Assembly (NCBI RefSeq): GCF_003201475.1
Contig: NZ_QJJK01000006.1
Coordinates: 248,001-312,000, forward strand
From: Chelatococcus asaccharovorans
GTDB lineage: Bacteria > Pseudomonadota > Alphaproteobacteria > Rhizobiales > Beijerinckiaceae
Length of the DNA stretch: 64,000 nucleotides
Reading direction: 5' to 3'
Below the pieces are notes generated by a model. The model was not told where the DNA came from. It saw nothing but the letters and a program-made list of their open reading frames with translations, and searched no databases. The position numbers were made by a program, and so were the translations under genes. Of the stretch, positions 25,074-35,303 are shown piece after piece (position 1 is the stretch's first letter; every line of letters begins with the position of its first letter).

Positions 25074-26153
25074 ATGATGCGGGATGGGTTCCTTGTGTTC
25101 TCGCTGGTGTTCGCTGCCACATGCGGCAGCCTGACCGGCTCTTACGCGGCCCCTCTCGATCTCGCGTCACAAGCCCAGAACTGGCTAACCAAGAACCTGG
25201 GACTGAAAAAATCCCGGGCGCAGCATTCGCCGCCCGCGCCTGCCGCAGCGAGACTCGCGCGTCAGTCCCGGCCCGAACGTTTAACGGCAACGCCTCCGTT
25301 GCCCCCGCGGCGCCCGCCTCAAGAACCCGCCGCGGCGCTTCATCCGCCCGGCGGAACGCCGCAAGCCCCTGACCGGCCATCCGCGGAGGGGACGCCTTCT
25401 CACCGCGCATCGACGATCGTCTTGCCGCCACGGCGGCCGCCCGACCTGGGTCCCAGCCCCGGCGCAGCCGCATCCGTCGCCAATACTGGGCTTCCCACCG
25501 GCGATTTGCCCGCCGCTTCATCGGTGATGCCGACGTCGCCCGGACCGGCTGGACCGCCCGCGCCGGCTGAACCGCCCGCAGCGACTGATGCGGCGCAGAC
25601 ATGCGATGGCGCGCCGGCCCAGATGGTGGTCACGCCGGCTGTCGGGGTTCCGCAGGAAGGCGTCTGCGCCGTCGCGCGCCCCGTTCGCCTGGAAGCCGTC
25701 CTGATCGGCCACGACAGGCGCATCGCGCTCAACCCGCCTGCCGTCCTCTCCTGCTCCACCGCGGCCGCCATCGCCGCCTGGATCAGGGAGGATCTCGTCC
25801 CGCTCGCCGATGCAACGGGATCGCCGCTCGTCTCGATCACGGTCGCCGATTCCTACAGCTGCCGGCCGCGCAACCGGCTTGCCGGCGCGAAGCCTTCCGC
25901 ACATGGCAATGGCCTTGCCTTCGACCTCGGCGCGATGGAACTCGCGGACAAGCGCATCCTGACGATGCAAAGCGACAGCCTGACGCCGGCCGCGCGGCAG
26001 TCGCTGAAGGCGAGCGCCTGCGAGCGCTTCGGCACGGTGCTCGGCCAGGGATCGGACGGCTACCACGAAGACCACCTGCATGTGGATCTCATCCCGCGGC
26101 GACCCGGGCGCGCGATCTGCCAGTGGACGCTGCCCCGCGACAGCAAGGGATAG
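25074..26153 (+). CDS. Extensin-like protein (C-terminal M15-like domain)
   Basis: Exported protein of 359 residues: an N-terminal signal segment (about 1-26), a long proline-rich linker (50-190) and an extensin-like C-terminal domain (about 195-355). The domain has conserved cysteines (C198, C227, C263, C316, C349) and the residues H277 and D284 in SAHGNGLAFDL with H334/H336 in HEDHLHVD, a layout like zinc D-Ala-D-Ala peptidases of the M15/VanY kind. A peptidoglycan-related periplasmic hydrolase is therefore plausible but unproven. Two adjacent ATG codons at 25074 and 25077 could serve as start. Confidence 0.85.
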   Translation: MMRDGFLVFSLVFAATCGSLTGSYAAPLDLASQAQNWLTKNLGLKKSRAQHSPPAPAAARLARQSRPERLTATPPLPPRRPPQEPAAALHPPGGTPQAPDRPSAEGTPSHRASTIVLPPRRPPDLGPSPGAAASVANTGLPTGDLPAASSVMPTSPGPAGPPAPAEPPAATDAAQTCDGAPAQMVVTPAVGVPQEGVCAVARPVRLEAVLIGHDRRIALNPPAVLSCSTAAAIAAWIREDLVPLADATGSPLVSITVADSYSCRPRNRLAGAKPSAHGNGLAFDLGAMELADKRILTMQSDSLTPAARQSLKASACERFGTVLGQGSDGYHEDHLHVDLIPRRPGRAICQWTLPRDSKG

Positions 26154-26382
26154 CGGCCCTCTCCCGCGCGGTCATTTTGCGAATGGCAAAACAGGACCCG
26201 CGCCAGCACAAATGCGCGCAGGAGCCAGCAAAAGCGGTTCATGCTGCTGCCCCCAATGTCCTAGAGTGACGAGGTCCGATCTCATCGGAGCAGCCCGCGC
26301 GGCGGCAATCCGTGCCGCCTTGGCGTTCTCGTTGCGGTCGAACCGGGTGTCCGTCCCTCGCCTCTGCAAAGGATCCAACCGC

Positions 26383-27306
26383 GTGAAGGCCGTTTTTGTC
26401 GATGCCAGCCCTACCCTCGCCGCTGTCGCCGAGCGACTTCATCGTCCCGATGACGTCCCGCTGCGCATCAATTGCCAACCGGACATCCGCCCGCCCGCGC
26501 TTCCGGCGGTGATCGATGACGCCGCAATCGCGCTGATCGACCATACGCACCTGCCGACGGACATTGCCCGCCAATGTGCGGGGCTCAGGCATGTGGTCTT
26601 CCTCGGCACCGGCGCCCGCTCCTACATGGATGTGGAGGAATTGGCCGCCCTCGGCATCACGGTGCATCTCATCCGCGGCTACGGTGACACGGCGGTCGCC
26701 GAATGCGCCTTCGCCCTCATGTGGGCGGCGGCCAAGGGCTTCGCTTTCATGGATCGCGGCATCCGTGCCGGCCAATGGCGCCTGACGAACGGCCTGCAAC
26801 TCACGGGCAAGACGCTGGGACTGATCGGCTTCGGCGGAATCGGCGCGGAGATGGCACGTCTCTCGGCCGGTGCGGGAATGCGTGTGCTCGCCTGGAACCG
26901 CAGTGCCAGGAGCGCCCCGGGTGTCACCTTTGTCGACATCGATACCCTGCTTGCCGAGAGCCACGTGCTCTCGCTGCATCTTCTGCTCAATGACGAGACC
27001 CGCGGTTTCCTGTCGCGCGCGCGGCTGGCGCGGGTGCGGGACGGTGCCATCCTGGTGAATACGGCGCGTGGCGCGCTCGTCGACGAGGCGGCGATGATCG
27101 ACGCGCTCAAGTCCGGCAAGCTCGCCCATGCCGCCCTCGACGTCTACGAGGCGGAGCCGCTGCCCGGCGACCACCCGCTCACCCGCCTCGACAATGTGAC
27201 GTTATCCGCCCATTCGGCCTTCCGGACGCCGGAGGCCAGCGACAGCCTGATCGAGGCAGCGCTCAACCATTGCCGCCGCATTTCCGGTGTCGGCACGCCG
27301 TCATGA
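26383..27306 (+). CDS. D-isomer-specific 2-hydroxyacid dehydrogenase
   Basis: NAD(P)-dependent dehydrogenase of 307 residues, cytoplasmic. The Rossmann motif is GLIGFGGIGAEMA (about 146-158); the catalytic arginine lies in NTARGALVDE, the glutamate in YEAEPLPGDHP and the histidine in LSAHSAFRTPEA. The GTG at 26383 is chosen because AAAGGA lies nine bases upstream and the protein then begins directly with the substrate domain. Substrate (glyoxylate, hydroxypyruvate, phosphoglycerate or other) cannot be told; the protein is short compared with SerA and lacks an ACT domain. No linked pathway genes. Confidence 0.9.
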   Translation: MKAVFVDASPTLAAVAERLHRPDDVPLRINCQPDIRPPALPAVIDDAAIALIDHTHLPTDIARQCAGLRHVVFLGTGARSYMDVEELAALGITVHLIRGYGDTAVAECAFALMWAAAKGFAFMDRGIRAGQWRLTNGLQLTGKTLGLIGFGGIGAEMARLSAGAGMRVLAWNRSARSAPGVTFVDIDTLLAESHVLSLHLLLNDETRGFLSRARLARVRDGAILVNTARGALVDEAAMIDALKSGKLAHAALDVYEAEPLPGDHPLTRLDNVTLSAHSAFRTPEASDSLIEAALNHCRRISGVGTPS

Positions 27307-27350
27307 GCGAGTTATCCCCGTCATAATTTTTATGACCATCGAAAGCCGTT

Positions 27351-27554
27351 AGAGCATTTTCAAGCGAAGCGGCTACCGGTTCGCGAAAAGAAAATGCGAC
27401 AAAACAAAGATGTAGAGCAAATTGCGATCCAGTCAGATCAAAATTTGCTCTAGAGCATAATCCGACCGGAGTGAAACGAGGATCGATAAGATTATGCTTG
27501 AAATAAAGGAAGTTAGAGCGCCGATCTGATGCAATCAGATCGAAACGCGCTCTA
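27351..27554. repeat. Mosaic of four short palindromic repeats
   Basis: Four different AGAGC-initiated palindromes abut: 27351-27399 (AGAGCATTTTC ... GAAAATGCG), 27413-27451 (AGAGCAAATTGCG ... AAATTTGCTCT), 27452-27499 (AGAGCATAATCC ... GATTATGCT) and 27514-27554 (AGAGCGCCGATCTGAT ... ATCAGATCG ... GCGCTCT). The last one supplies the TAG stop of the glycosyltransferase gene on the minus strand. Confidence 0.85.
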
Positions 27555-28760
27555 GAAGGCTGCGGCCTCGAGATAGACATCCCGCGTGATACGGGCCGTC
27601 TCCTGCCAATTGCGCGTCGCCGCGGCCGCGCGGCGCGCATCCCGCCTCGCCTCGGTCTCGCTTGCCGCCTCATCGATGACCTGCTCGAAAGCCCGTGTCC
27701 AGGCCGGCGTATCGAGCGGATCGACCAGAAGCCCCTGGCCGAGCGCCGCCTCCTCCGGAGCGCCGCCGCTGGCGACGACCACCTGGGCGCCGCAGGCGAG
27801 CGCTTCCGTCACCGGCATGCCGTAGCCCTCATAGATCGAGGGATAGAAGAAGCCCGCGGCTCCCCGATAGAGCGTGCGCAGCACCCCATCATCCACATAG
27901 CCGGTAAAGCGGATCTGTCCATCGCGGACCAAGGCCTCGGTGGCGGCCGGCCAGTTCATCTCGCCCCAGCCGGAGCCCCCGACCAGCACCAGCGGCATTG
28001 CGGCGCGGCGTTCCGCCGGCAGGCGGCCATAGGCATCGACGAGGGTGCGCAGGTTCTTCCGCGGCTCGAGCGTCGACACGCTCAACGCATAGCGCCCCTT
28101 CGTGAGCCCAAAGCGCGACAGGGCGGCCTCATCGTCCACCCGCGCACGTTCGAAGAAACGCGTATCGACGCCTGGATAGGCGACGCGGATGCGCTCCGCC
28201 GGGACGCCGACCAGATCCGTGATCTCATGGGCCGAGAACTGCGAAATCGTGAGCACGCGCGGCGCCGATGCGATTGACGCGAGCCGGCTGTTGAACCAGC
28301 GCACGCGCTCCGCCGGATGAAGGGTCGGATGGCGCAGAACCGACATGTCGTAGATCTCGGGGATGGTGACCCGCCCCAGCGGTGCCGGCGCGAAGAAGTT
28401 CATCGCATGGAAAACATCGTAGCCGCCGCGGCCGACACGGCCGTGGTAGCGCCGCGCCAACGCTCCGCCATAACGCTCGAATACAGCGCGTGCGTGGATA
28501 CCTACGTGTTTCTCCAGCCTATCACCCCAATATTGGGCATATCCACTCTCACGCTCCTGTGAAAAAGACACGAACATCTCGATGGGACGTACCCGAAAGC
28601 CGTCGAAAACATCGATTCTTACTTCTTCATTATTCGTTCCGCGTGACGGGTCAGAACGAGATACATCGAGAAGTGCCTTGACGACCTCAAGCGTATAGTG
28701 GCCAATTCCGGTCAGGCGGGATCGTACCGGGGTCACATCTACGCAGACTGAAACAACCAT
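27552..28760 (-). CDS. Glycosyltransferase family 4 protein
   Basis: GT-B fold, retaining glycosyltransferase (402 residues), probably acting at the cytoplasmic face of the inner membrane. The C-terminal half carries SVSTLEPRKNLRTLVDAYGR, the GTGYVDD-like FTGYVDDGVLRTLYRGA, and the donor-binding E-x7-E region in FFYPSIYEGYGMPVTEAL. It resembles mannosyl- or rhamnosyltransferases of O-antigen and capsule clusters. Divergent from the methyltransferase gene at 29029, at the left border of the polysaccharide locus. Its stop codon lies within a repeat. Donor and acceptor unknown. Confidence 0.9.
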   Translation of the reverse strand: MVVSVCVDVTPVRSRLTGIGHYTLEVVKALLDVSRSDPSRGTNNEEVRIDVFDGFRVRPIEMFVSFSQERESGYAQYWGDRLEKHVGIHARAVFERYGGALARRYHGRVGRGGYDVFHAMNFFAPAPLGRVTIPEIYDMSVLRHPTLHPAERVRWFNSRLASIASAPRVLTISQFSAHEITDLVGVPAERIRVAYPGVDTRFFERARVDDEAALSRFGLTKGRYALSVSTLEPRKNLRTLVDAYGRLPAERRAAMPLVLVGGSGWGEMNWPAATEALVRDGQIRFTGYVDDGVLRTLYRGAAGFFYPSIYEGYGMPVTEALACGAQVVVASGGAPEEAALGQGLLVDPLDTPAWTRAFEQVIDEAASETEARRDARRAAAATRNWQETARITRDVYLEAAAF

Positions 28761-29028
28761 GAGAATCTCGATATCCCTGTCGCCGCGGCTCGTATGGAGG
28801 TTCTTAACAAAACAGTGTCAAAGCGGGGTAAATACTCACCCTTGCGTTGATGGTATGGCCCATATCGGGCGTTGCCTAGGCAAGCGCGGTCATATAGCTA
28901 GGCCAGATGACGCCTCATGCTGGAGACTGGGCAGGTTGTGCAATGTCCGGGATGCGGTGTGGATATGGACCCGGTCTTTCTATCGCGGATCCATTGTCAG
29001 GATCGAGTGGCAGTCGAGGTAGCAATAC

Positions 29029-30222
29029 GTGTCCCTACTCTTGAAATTTAAGATCGGTATCGCGCGTGTTCCGTTCTTGGGCCCCTTCATTCGCCAGACC
29101 TACCAGCTTGCCACCGCACCGTTAGCATTGGCGCGCTCCGCACGGACGGAATTGCCGCGCCTCGGCAATGACCTCAGCGATGTCGCAGAGCGCCTGACCC
29201 GCGTCGAGTATGAACTCCGCGACCTCAAAGCCATGATCGACAGCGAGATCCGGTCCGTGATCGATCCCCGGATCATCGACCAACGTTTTGCGGAACTGCG
29301 GGCCCACGCGGACGCAAGCGTCCAGACGTCAGTGGGCCAAACGGTACAACGGCTCGATCTGCGCATGCAGGGGCTCGAGCAGCGCACTGCCGAAGTGATG
29401 GATCGCGGCGACCATGAATGGGGAGCGTCGCGACGCTCCTATACGGAGCTCGCCCATCGTCTGTCGCTGCTGCTCGAAGACGTCCGCAAACTGCCGGCCG
29501 GCAGTTCACGGCCGGAGCTCCAGGAGAAGATGGCCGGAACGCCGGACCCTCTCCTGACAACCTTCTACGCCACGTTCGAGGATCGCTTCCGGGGCTCGCG
29601 CGAAGACATTCGCGAGCGCGTTTCCGTCTTCCTGCCCGAAGCCCAGGAAGCCGTGAAGATTGCCGCCGGTGCGGGTCCGATCGTGGACCTCGGCTGCGGC
29701 CGCGGCGAATGGCTGGAAGTTCTGTCGCGGGCGGGGATCCGCTGCCTTGGCGTCGACAACAACGAGGCGCAGCTCGCGAGCGCCCGCGCGCACGGACTGC
29801 CGGTGCTGAATGCTGATGCCCTGGCGTGGCTGAAAGAGCAGCCGCCGGCATCGGTGCCGATGATCTCCGCCTTCCATCTCATCGAACACCTGCCTTTCCC
29901 GGTCCTGACCGAATTCGCCTCGGAAGTCATGCGGGTTCTGACACCCGGCGGGCTTGCGCTGTTCGAGACGCCCAATCCCGAGAGCCTTCTGGTTGGCGCC
30001 TTCTCCTTTCATCTCGACCCGACGCACATCAAGCCGCTGCCCCCCGAGCTCACGACCTGCCTGATGGAAGTCCTCGGCTTCACGCCCGTGACGATCCGCC
30101 CGCTCCACCCTCACCCCTGGCGCGACCGCTATCTGCGCGAGAAGTCCTTGCCTCCGGACGTGGCGCGCCTGCTCTTCGGGCCGCGTGACTACGCCGTTCT
30201 CGCGCGCAAGCCGGGGGTCTGA
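29029..30222 (+). CDS. SAM-dependent methyltransferase with N-terminal coiled coil
   Basis: 397 residues. An amphipathic N-terminal part (1-40) precedes a long predicted coiled coil (about 45-155, with DVAERLTRVEYELRDLK), and the methyltransferase fold follows. SAM motif I is VDLGCGRGEWLE (219-230), then FHLIEHLPF and GGLALFETPNPE. In polysaccharide loci such proteins can methylate the non-reducing end of a glycan and stop its growth; WbdD is the studied case, although its coiled coil is C-terminal. GTG start at 29029 with GAGG about ten bases before it. Probably co-transcribed with the next two genes. The chain-terminating role is an inference. Confidence 0.85.
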   Translation: MSLLLKFKIGIARVPFLGPFIRQTYQLATAPLALARSARTELPRLGNDLSDVAERLTRVEYELRDLKAMIDSEIRSVIDPRIIDQRFAELRAHADASVQTSVGQTVQRLDLRMQGLEQRTAEVMDRGDHEWGASRRSYTELAHRLSLLLEDVRKLPAGSSRPELQEKMAGTPDPLLTTFYATFEDRFRGSREDIRERVSVFLPEAQEAVKIAAGAGPIVDLGCGRGEWLEVLSRAGIRCLGVDNNEAQLASARAHGLPVLNADALAWLKEQPPASVPMISAFHLIEHLPFPVLTEFASEVMRVLTPGGLALFETPNPESLLVGAFSFHLDPTHIKPLPPELTTCLMEVLGFTPVTIRPLHPHPWRDRYLREKSLPPDVARLLFGPRDYAVLARKPGV

Positions 30223-30226
30223 GCCG

Positions 30227-32584
30227 ATGCGTATCGCCCTCATCACCGCGCAGGTTCCCTTCGTCCGCGGCGGCGCCGAACTCCTCGCCGACAGGCTGCG
30301 CGACCACTTGCGCCTCTATGGCCACAATGCCGAAATCGTATCGCTGCCCTTCAAGTGGTATCCGCCGTCGACCCTGCTGGATCATATGGTCGCGGCAACG
30401 CTGACCGATTTCAGCAATTACAATGCGGTGCCGGTCGATCTCGCCATCGGGCTCAAGTTTCCGGCCTATCTCGGGCAGCATCCCAACATGGTCATGTGGC
30501 TGCTGCATCAGTATCGCGGCGCCTATGACGAGTGGGACACCGGGCACGGGGATCTCCTGTTCCACGAGGATGGGAAGCTCGCGCGCGACGCCATCCGCCA
30601 GGCCGACAACCTCGCCATGCGACGGGCCAAGGCGGTTTTCACCATTTCGGAAAATGTCACCCAGCGGCTGCAGAAGTACAATGGCGTCGCATCGACAGCG
30701 CTCTATCACCCGCCGCCGCTCGCCGAGCGTCACGATTGCCGGGGCTATGAGGACTATCTCTACTTTCCAAGCCGACTTTCCCTGCCGAAGCGCCAATCCC
30801 TCGTGGTGGAGGCACTGGCGCGCACACGCGCACCGGTCAAGGTCATGTTCGCGGGAGCTGCCGACAATCCGCAGCAGGAGGAGGAGCTTCACGCGCTGGC
30901 CAGGACGCTTGGCGTCGACGACCGCGTGATCTGGAGCGGACCTGTCGATGACGACACCATGGTCGATGCCTATGCCCGTGCGCGTGCCGTCGTCTATCCG
31001 CCGCGCGACGAGGACTACGGCTATGTGACACTCGAGGCGATGCTGTCCCGCAAGGCCGTCATCACTTGTGCCGATTCGGGAGGCCCCCTCGAATTCATCG
31101 AAGATGGCGTGAGCGGCTTCGTCACGGCGTCGGATCCGGCCTCCCTCGCCGCTGCAATGGATGAAATCTGGGAAGACCCGGCCCAGGCCGAGCGCATGGG
31201 AACCGCCGCTTGGGACCGCTATCAGTCGATGGGCATCTCCTGGCAGAATGTCATCGCGCAGCTCACCAGCGAGCCGACCGGGGCCGCATCGCCGAGTGAG
31301 ACGCCCGCAAGGCTGCAACGGCCTTCACCGCGGGCCATCGTGGCCAATGCCGTCACGCCACGGATCGAGCCGGTCATCGCCCGCACCGGGATCAACAGCG
31401 TCAAGGAGCTCAGCACGATCTTCGAGCTCGATGACGCCTTCAGCACGCCGGACGCGGTCACCTATTACGAGCGCCACTTCGCCCGTTTTCTCACGTCGCT
31501 CGCGATGCTTGATCCGAAGCCTGGCACGCGCGTGCTCGATATCGGAGCGTCTGAACCCTACGTCTTCGCGGCCTTGCTGAAGCGCTATGCGCCCGATGTC
31601 TGGATATCAGCGGTCGAAGAGCGCGGTTCGGCGTCGGCGATCAATTACAAGATCAAGAGCAAAGTGCCGGGCGTCCAGGATTTCGAGGTTCACCGCGTCA
31701 AATGCAATGTCGAACGGGAGCGCCTCCCCTTCCCCGATGCGAGCTTTGATCTTGTCCTGGCGATGGAGATCCTCGAGCATCTGCCGGTCAACCCTGCCTT
31801 CTTCGCCGAGGAGATTGCCCGCGTCACCCGCCCCGGCGGCCAGGTCCTTGTGACGACGCCCAATATCGCCTCGCATGAGGCGACCGCGCGCCTCCTCAAC
31901 GGTCATTCACCCTACTCCTTCGGCATCTTCATGCCGTTGATGGGAATTCATGGGCGCCACCAGCGCGAATGGACGCCCCATGAAGTCGAGTTGCTGATGC
32001 GCTCGGCGGGCTTCGACACGGACCGTCTCTCAACCGCGGACGTCTATGGCCAGACCGTGGAATCGAAAGCCGCCGACGTGCTCATGACCTGGCGGCGCGA
32101 CCCCGTCCTTTTGGGCGAGACCACGCTCTACCTCGGTACGCGCAGCCTGCGCCAGTCCGACGCGCCGCTCGATCTGTACATTTCCGATCCACGGCAGTAT
32201 CGCGGGGGAATCCTCGCCACCCGCCGCCGGCCGACCGATGCGAATGTGCAGGTTGCGCTGACCAACAAGAGCCCCGTGTCCTGGGCCCACGATGGCCCGG
32301 ATCCGGTTCAGCTCGAGATCCGTTGGCTCAACGACGATGGAGAGCTCTCCCAGGAGTTCGTACGCTTGCCACTGCCGCGCACCATCGATCCGGGCGAGAC
32401 GCTCAATACCCTGTTGCGCCTGGGCGAGGAGCCCGACCGCTACGAAGGTGCGGTTAGCATCCGGCTGTTCCACCTCGGCTATGGCTGGTTTGACATTCTC
32501 AACACGACGAATTCGGTCCTGCTGCCGCTCAAACGTGCAACCTTCGAAGCCTTCATGGCCTCGCCCGAACTCCGGGAGGCCTGA
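30227..32584 (+). CDS. Glycosyltransferase family 4 / methyltransferase fusion protein
   Basis: A 785-residue multidomain protein starting at the ATG four bases after the upstream stop. Residues 1 to about 365 are a GT-B glycosyltransferase (VRGGAELLADRLRDHL, YLYFPSRLSLPKRQSLVVEA, PPRDEDYGYVTLEAM). Residues about 410-590 are a class I methyltransferase (motif I VLDIGASEPYVF from residue 436; DLVLAMEILEHLP). Residues about 610-785 form a C-terminal region rich in beta strands (VQVALTNKSPVSWAHDGPD), possibly carbohydrate-binding. The frame is continuous, so this is a real fusion rather than two genes. It could add and methylate one sugar in sequence; substrates are unknown. Confidence 0.88.
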   Translation: MRIALITAQVPFVRGGAELLADRLRDHLRLYGHNAEIVSLPFKWYPPSTLLDHMVAATLTDFSNYNAVPVDLAIGLKFPAYLGQHPNMVMWLLHQYRGAYDEWDTGHGDLLFHEDGKLARDAIRQADNLAMRRAKAVFTISENVTQRLQKYNGVASTALYHPPPLAERHDCRGYEDYLYFPSRLSLPKRQSLVVEALARTRAPVKVMFAGAADNPQQEEELHALARTLGVDDRVIWSGPVDDDTMVDAYARARAVVYPPRDEDYGYVTLEAMLSRKAVITCADSGGPLEFIEDGVSGFVTASDPASLAAAMDEIWEDPAQAERMGTAAWDRYQSMGISWQNVIAQLTSEPTGAASPSETPARLQRPSPRAIVANAVTPRIEPVIARTGINSVKELSTIFELDDAFSTPDAVTYYERHFARFLTSLAMLDPKPGTRVLDIGASEPYVFAALLKRYAPDVWISAVEERGSASAINYKIKSKVPGVQDFEVHRVKCNVERERLPFPDASFDLVLAMEILEHLPVNPAFFAEEIARVTRPGGQVLVTTPNIASHEATARLLNGHSPYSFGIFMPLMGIHGRHQREWTPHEVELLMRSAGFDTDRLSTADVYGQTVESKAADVLMTWRRDPVLLGETTLYLGTRSLRQSDAPLDLYISDPRQYRGGILATRRRPTDANVQVALTNKSPVSWAHDGPDPVQLEIRWLNDDGELSQEFVRLPLPRTIDPGETLNTLLRLGEEPDRYEGAVSIRLFHLGYGWFDILNTTNSVLLPLKRATFEAFMASPELREA

Positions 32585-33894
32585 TGCCTACCGAGCCTGC
32601 TCGCCCTCTGGTGGATTGGTTCTCGCCACTGCCGCCGGCGCGGAGCGATATCGCCCATTTTTCGGCACGCATATTGCCCGCCCTGTCAGCGCGCGCCGAC
32701 GTGCGCCTCTGGACCGACCAGAGGGACTCGGATCCCGCGCTGGCCAAACATGCCGAGGTCATTGTTTACGATCCGCGCAGTATCGATTTGCGCAGACTGA
32801 ACAAGAGCAACCTCATTTTTTACAACATGGGCAACGACGGGCGCTTCCACGCGGCGATCCGTGAAGTCATGTTCAAGGCCCCTGGGATACTCATCGCCCA
32901 TGAGCTGAGCTACCATCACTCGATGTACTGGGACTATATGGTCCGCAGGCAAGATCCCGCCGGCTATCTCGCGCTTGTCGAACAGCGCTATGGCACCGCC
33001 GCCCTGCGCGCCGCAAAGCAGCACATGGACAAGGGAAAGCCGCATATCGACGAACTCGCCCGGCAATATCCGTTCATCGACTATCTGGCGGATGCCGCGC
33101 TGGCCGTCATCTGCCACACCCGCGCGGTCGAAGAAGCCGTGACGGCGCGCGGCATCGGCGCGCTGAGGCTGCCGCTCGCCTACCAGGCCCCGGCAAACCC
33201 GCCGTCACGATCCCGCACGTCGAGCGTCCTGGAGTTCGTGCAGTTCGGCTACATCGGCCCCCAGCGCCGCCTGTTCAGCATTCTGTCCGCCCTCAGCCGT
33301 TTCCGTGACAAGCATCCCTTCAGACTGCGCATCTTTGGTGAGTTGTGGGATGAGAACGCGGTGCGCGCTGAAATTCGCAACCTCAGGCTGGATGATTGCG
33401 TATCGATCGTCGGTTTCGTGGCGGAGCCCGTCCTCGATGGTGCCATCGCGAAGGCCGACCTCGTCTTCAACCTGCGCTATCCGTCGATTGGCGAAGCCTC
33501 AGGCAGCCAGATGCGCATCTGGGCGGCGGCAGCCCCGTCGATCGTGACCAATACGGGCTGGTACGGCGATCTCCCCGACAATACCGTCGTCAAGATCGAG
33601 CAGGAGACAGAGGCCGATGACATCGACCGCGTGCTCGCGGCGCTTGCCGCGGATCGGTTCGCCTATGCGCAGACCGGCCTGAACGGCTTCGCACACCTCG
33701 CCAAGGAGCACAGCCCGGAAAGCTATGTCGACCAGCTCCTGAAGATCGAGGAGATGGCCGAGGCGCGGCGCGGTGTCATGGCCTATCGCCATCTGTCGTT
33801 ACGCGCAGATGCCATGATTGAAAGGCTGTTCGGCCGTGACAGGGCCGCCAGGATGAAGGCGGTCATGAACTACAAGCAGAAATTCGACGCGTGA
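32584..33894 (+). CDS. Glycosyltransferase (GT-B type)
   Basis: 436 residues. The N-terminal half contains WFSPLPPARSDIAHFSARIL, typical of GT4 enzymes in surface-polysaccharide loci; the C-terminal half has EFVQFGYIGPQRRLFSI, then VGFVAEPVLDGAIAKADLVF and EASGSQMRIWAAAAPSIV as the donor-binding part. The ATG overlaps the upstream TGA by one base (TGATG), showing translational coupling with the fusion protein. It is the last gene of the three-gene plus-strand run and is followed by a palindromic repeat and the gmd terminator from the opposite strand. Confidence 0.85.
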   Translation: MPTEPARPLVDWFSPLPPARSDIAHFSARILPALSARADVRLWTDQRDSDPALAKHAEVIVYDPRSIDLRRLNKSNLIFYNMGNDGRFHAAIREVMFKAPGILIAHELSYHHSMYWDYMVRRQDPAGYLALVEQRYGTAALRAAKQHMDKGKPHIDELARQYPFIDYLADAALAVICHTRAVEEAVTARGIGALRLPLAYQAPANPPSRSRTSSVLEFVQFGYIGPQRRLFSILSALSRFRDKHPFRLRIFGELWDENAVRAEIRNLRLDDCVSIVGFVAEPVLDGAIAKADLVFNLRYPSIGEASGSQMRIWAAAAPSIVTNTGWYGDLPDNTVVKIEQETEADDIDRVLAALAADRFAYAQTGLNGFAHLAKEHSPESYVDQLLKIEEMAEARRGVMAYRHLSLRADAMIERLFGRDRAARMKAVMNYKQKFDA

Positions 33895-33927
33895 AGGTGT
33901 GAATTCTTGGTCGACCTGATGTCCATG

Positions 33928-33966
33928 GCTTCCGGGCGCCTCGCTGAGGCGAGGCCCCGGAATGAC
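33928..33966. repeat. CCGGAATGAC palindrome in a convergent spacer
   Basis: GGCTTCCGGGCGCCTCGC and GGCGAGGCCCCGGAATGAC form an imperfect palindrome of the GTCATTCCGGGGC family. Confidence 0.65.
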
Positions 33967-33997
33967 GGCGGCATTCCATAAAGACGCATAGCCACCC

Positions 33998-34028
33998 AAA
34001 AAAGCGCCGGGCGGAAACCACCCGGCGC
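33998..34028 (-). terminator. Rho-independent terminator of gmd
   Basis: On the minus strand GCGCCGGG pairs with CCCGGCGC around a nine-base loop and is followed immediately by six T residues. It lies 52 bp after the gmd stop codon. A textbook intrinsic terminator. Confidence 0.9.
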
Positions 34029-34080
34029 AACGCCGCCTGTCACCGTCTCCCGAAAGCCGAACGGCGTTCCGGGACCTTGC

Positions 34081-35226
<1,146 letters not shown>

Positions 35227-35303
35227 CTATACCAACATTGCTGGCAACTCAAGTTTAGCCTATAGGCGGGCAGCGCTCCCCCGCGCTCATCGGCACGGAC
35301 ACC

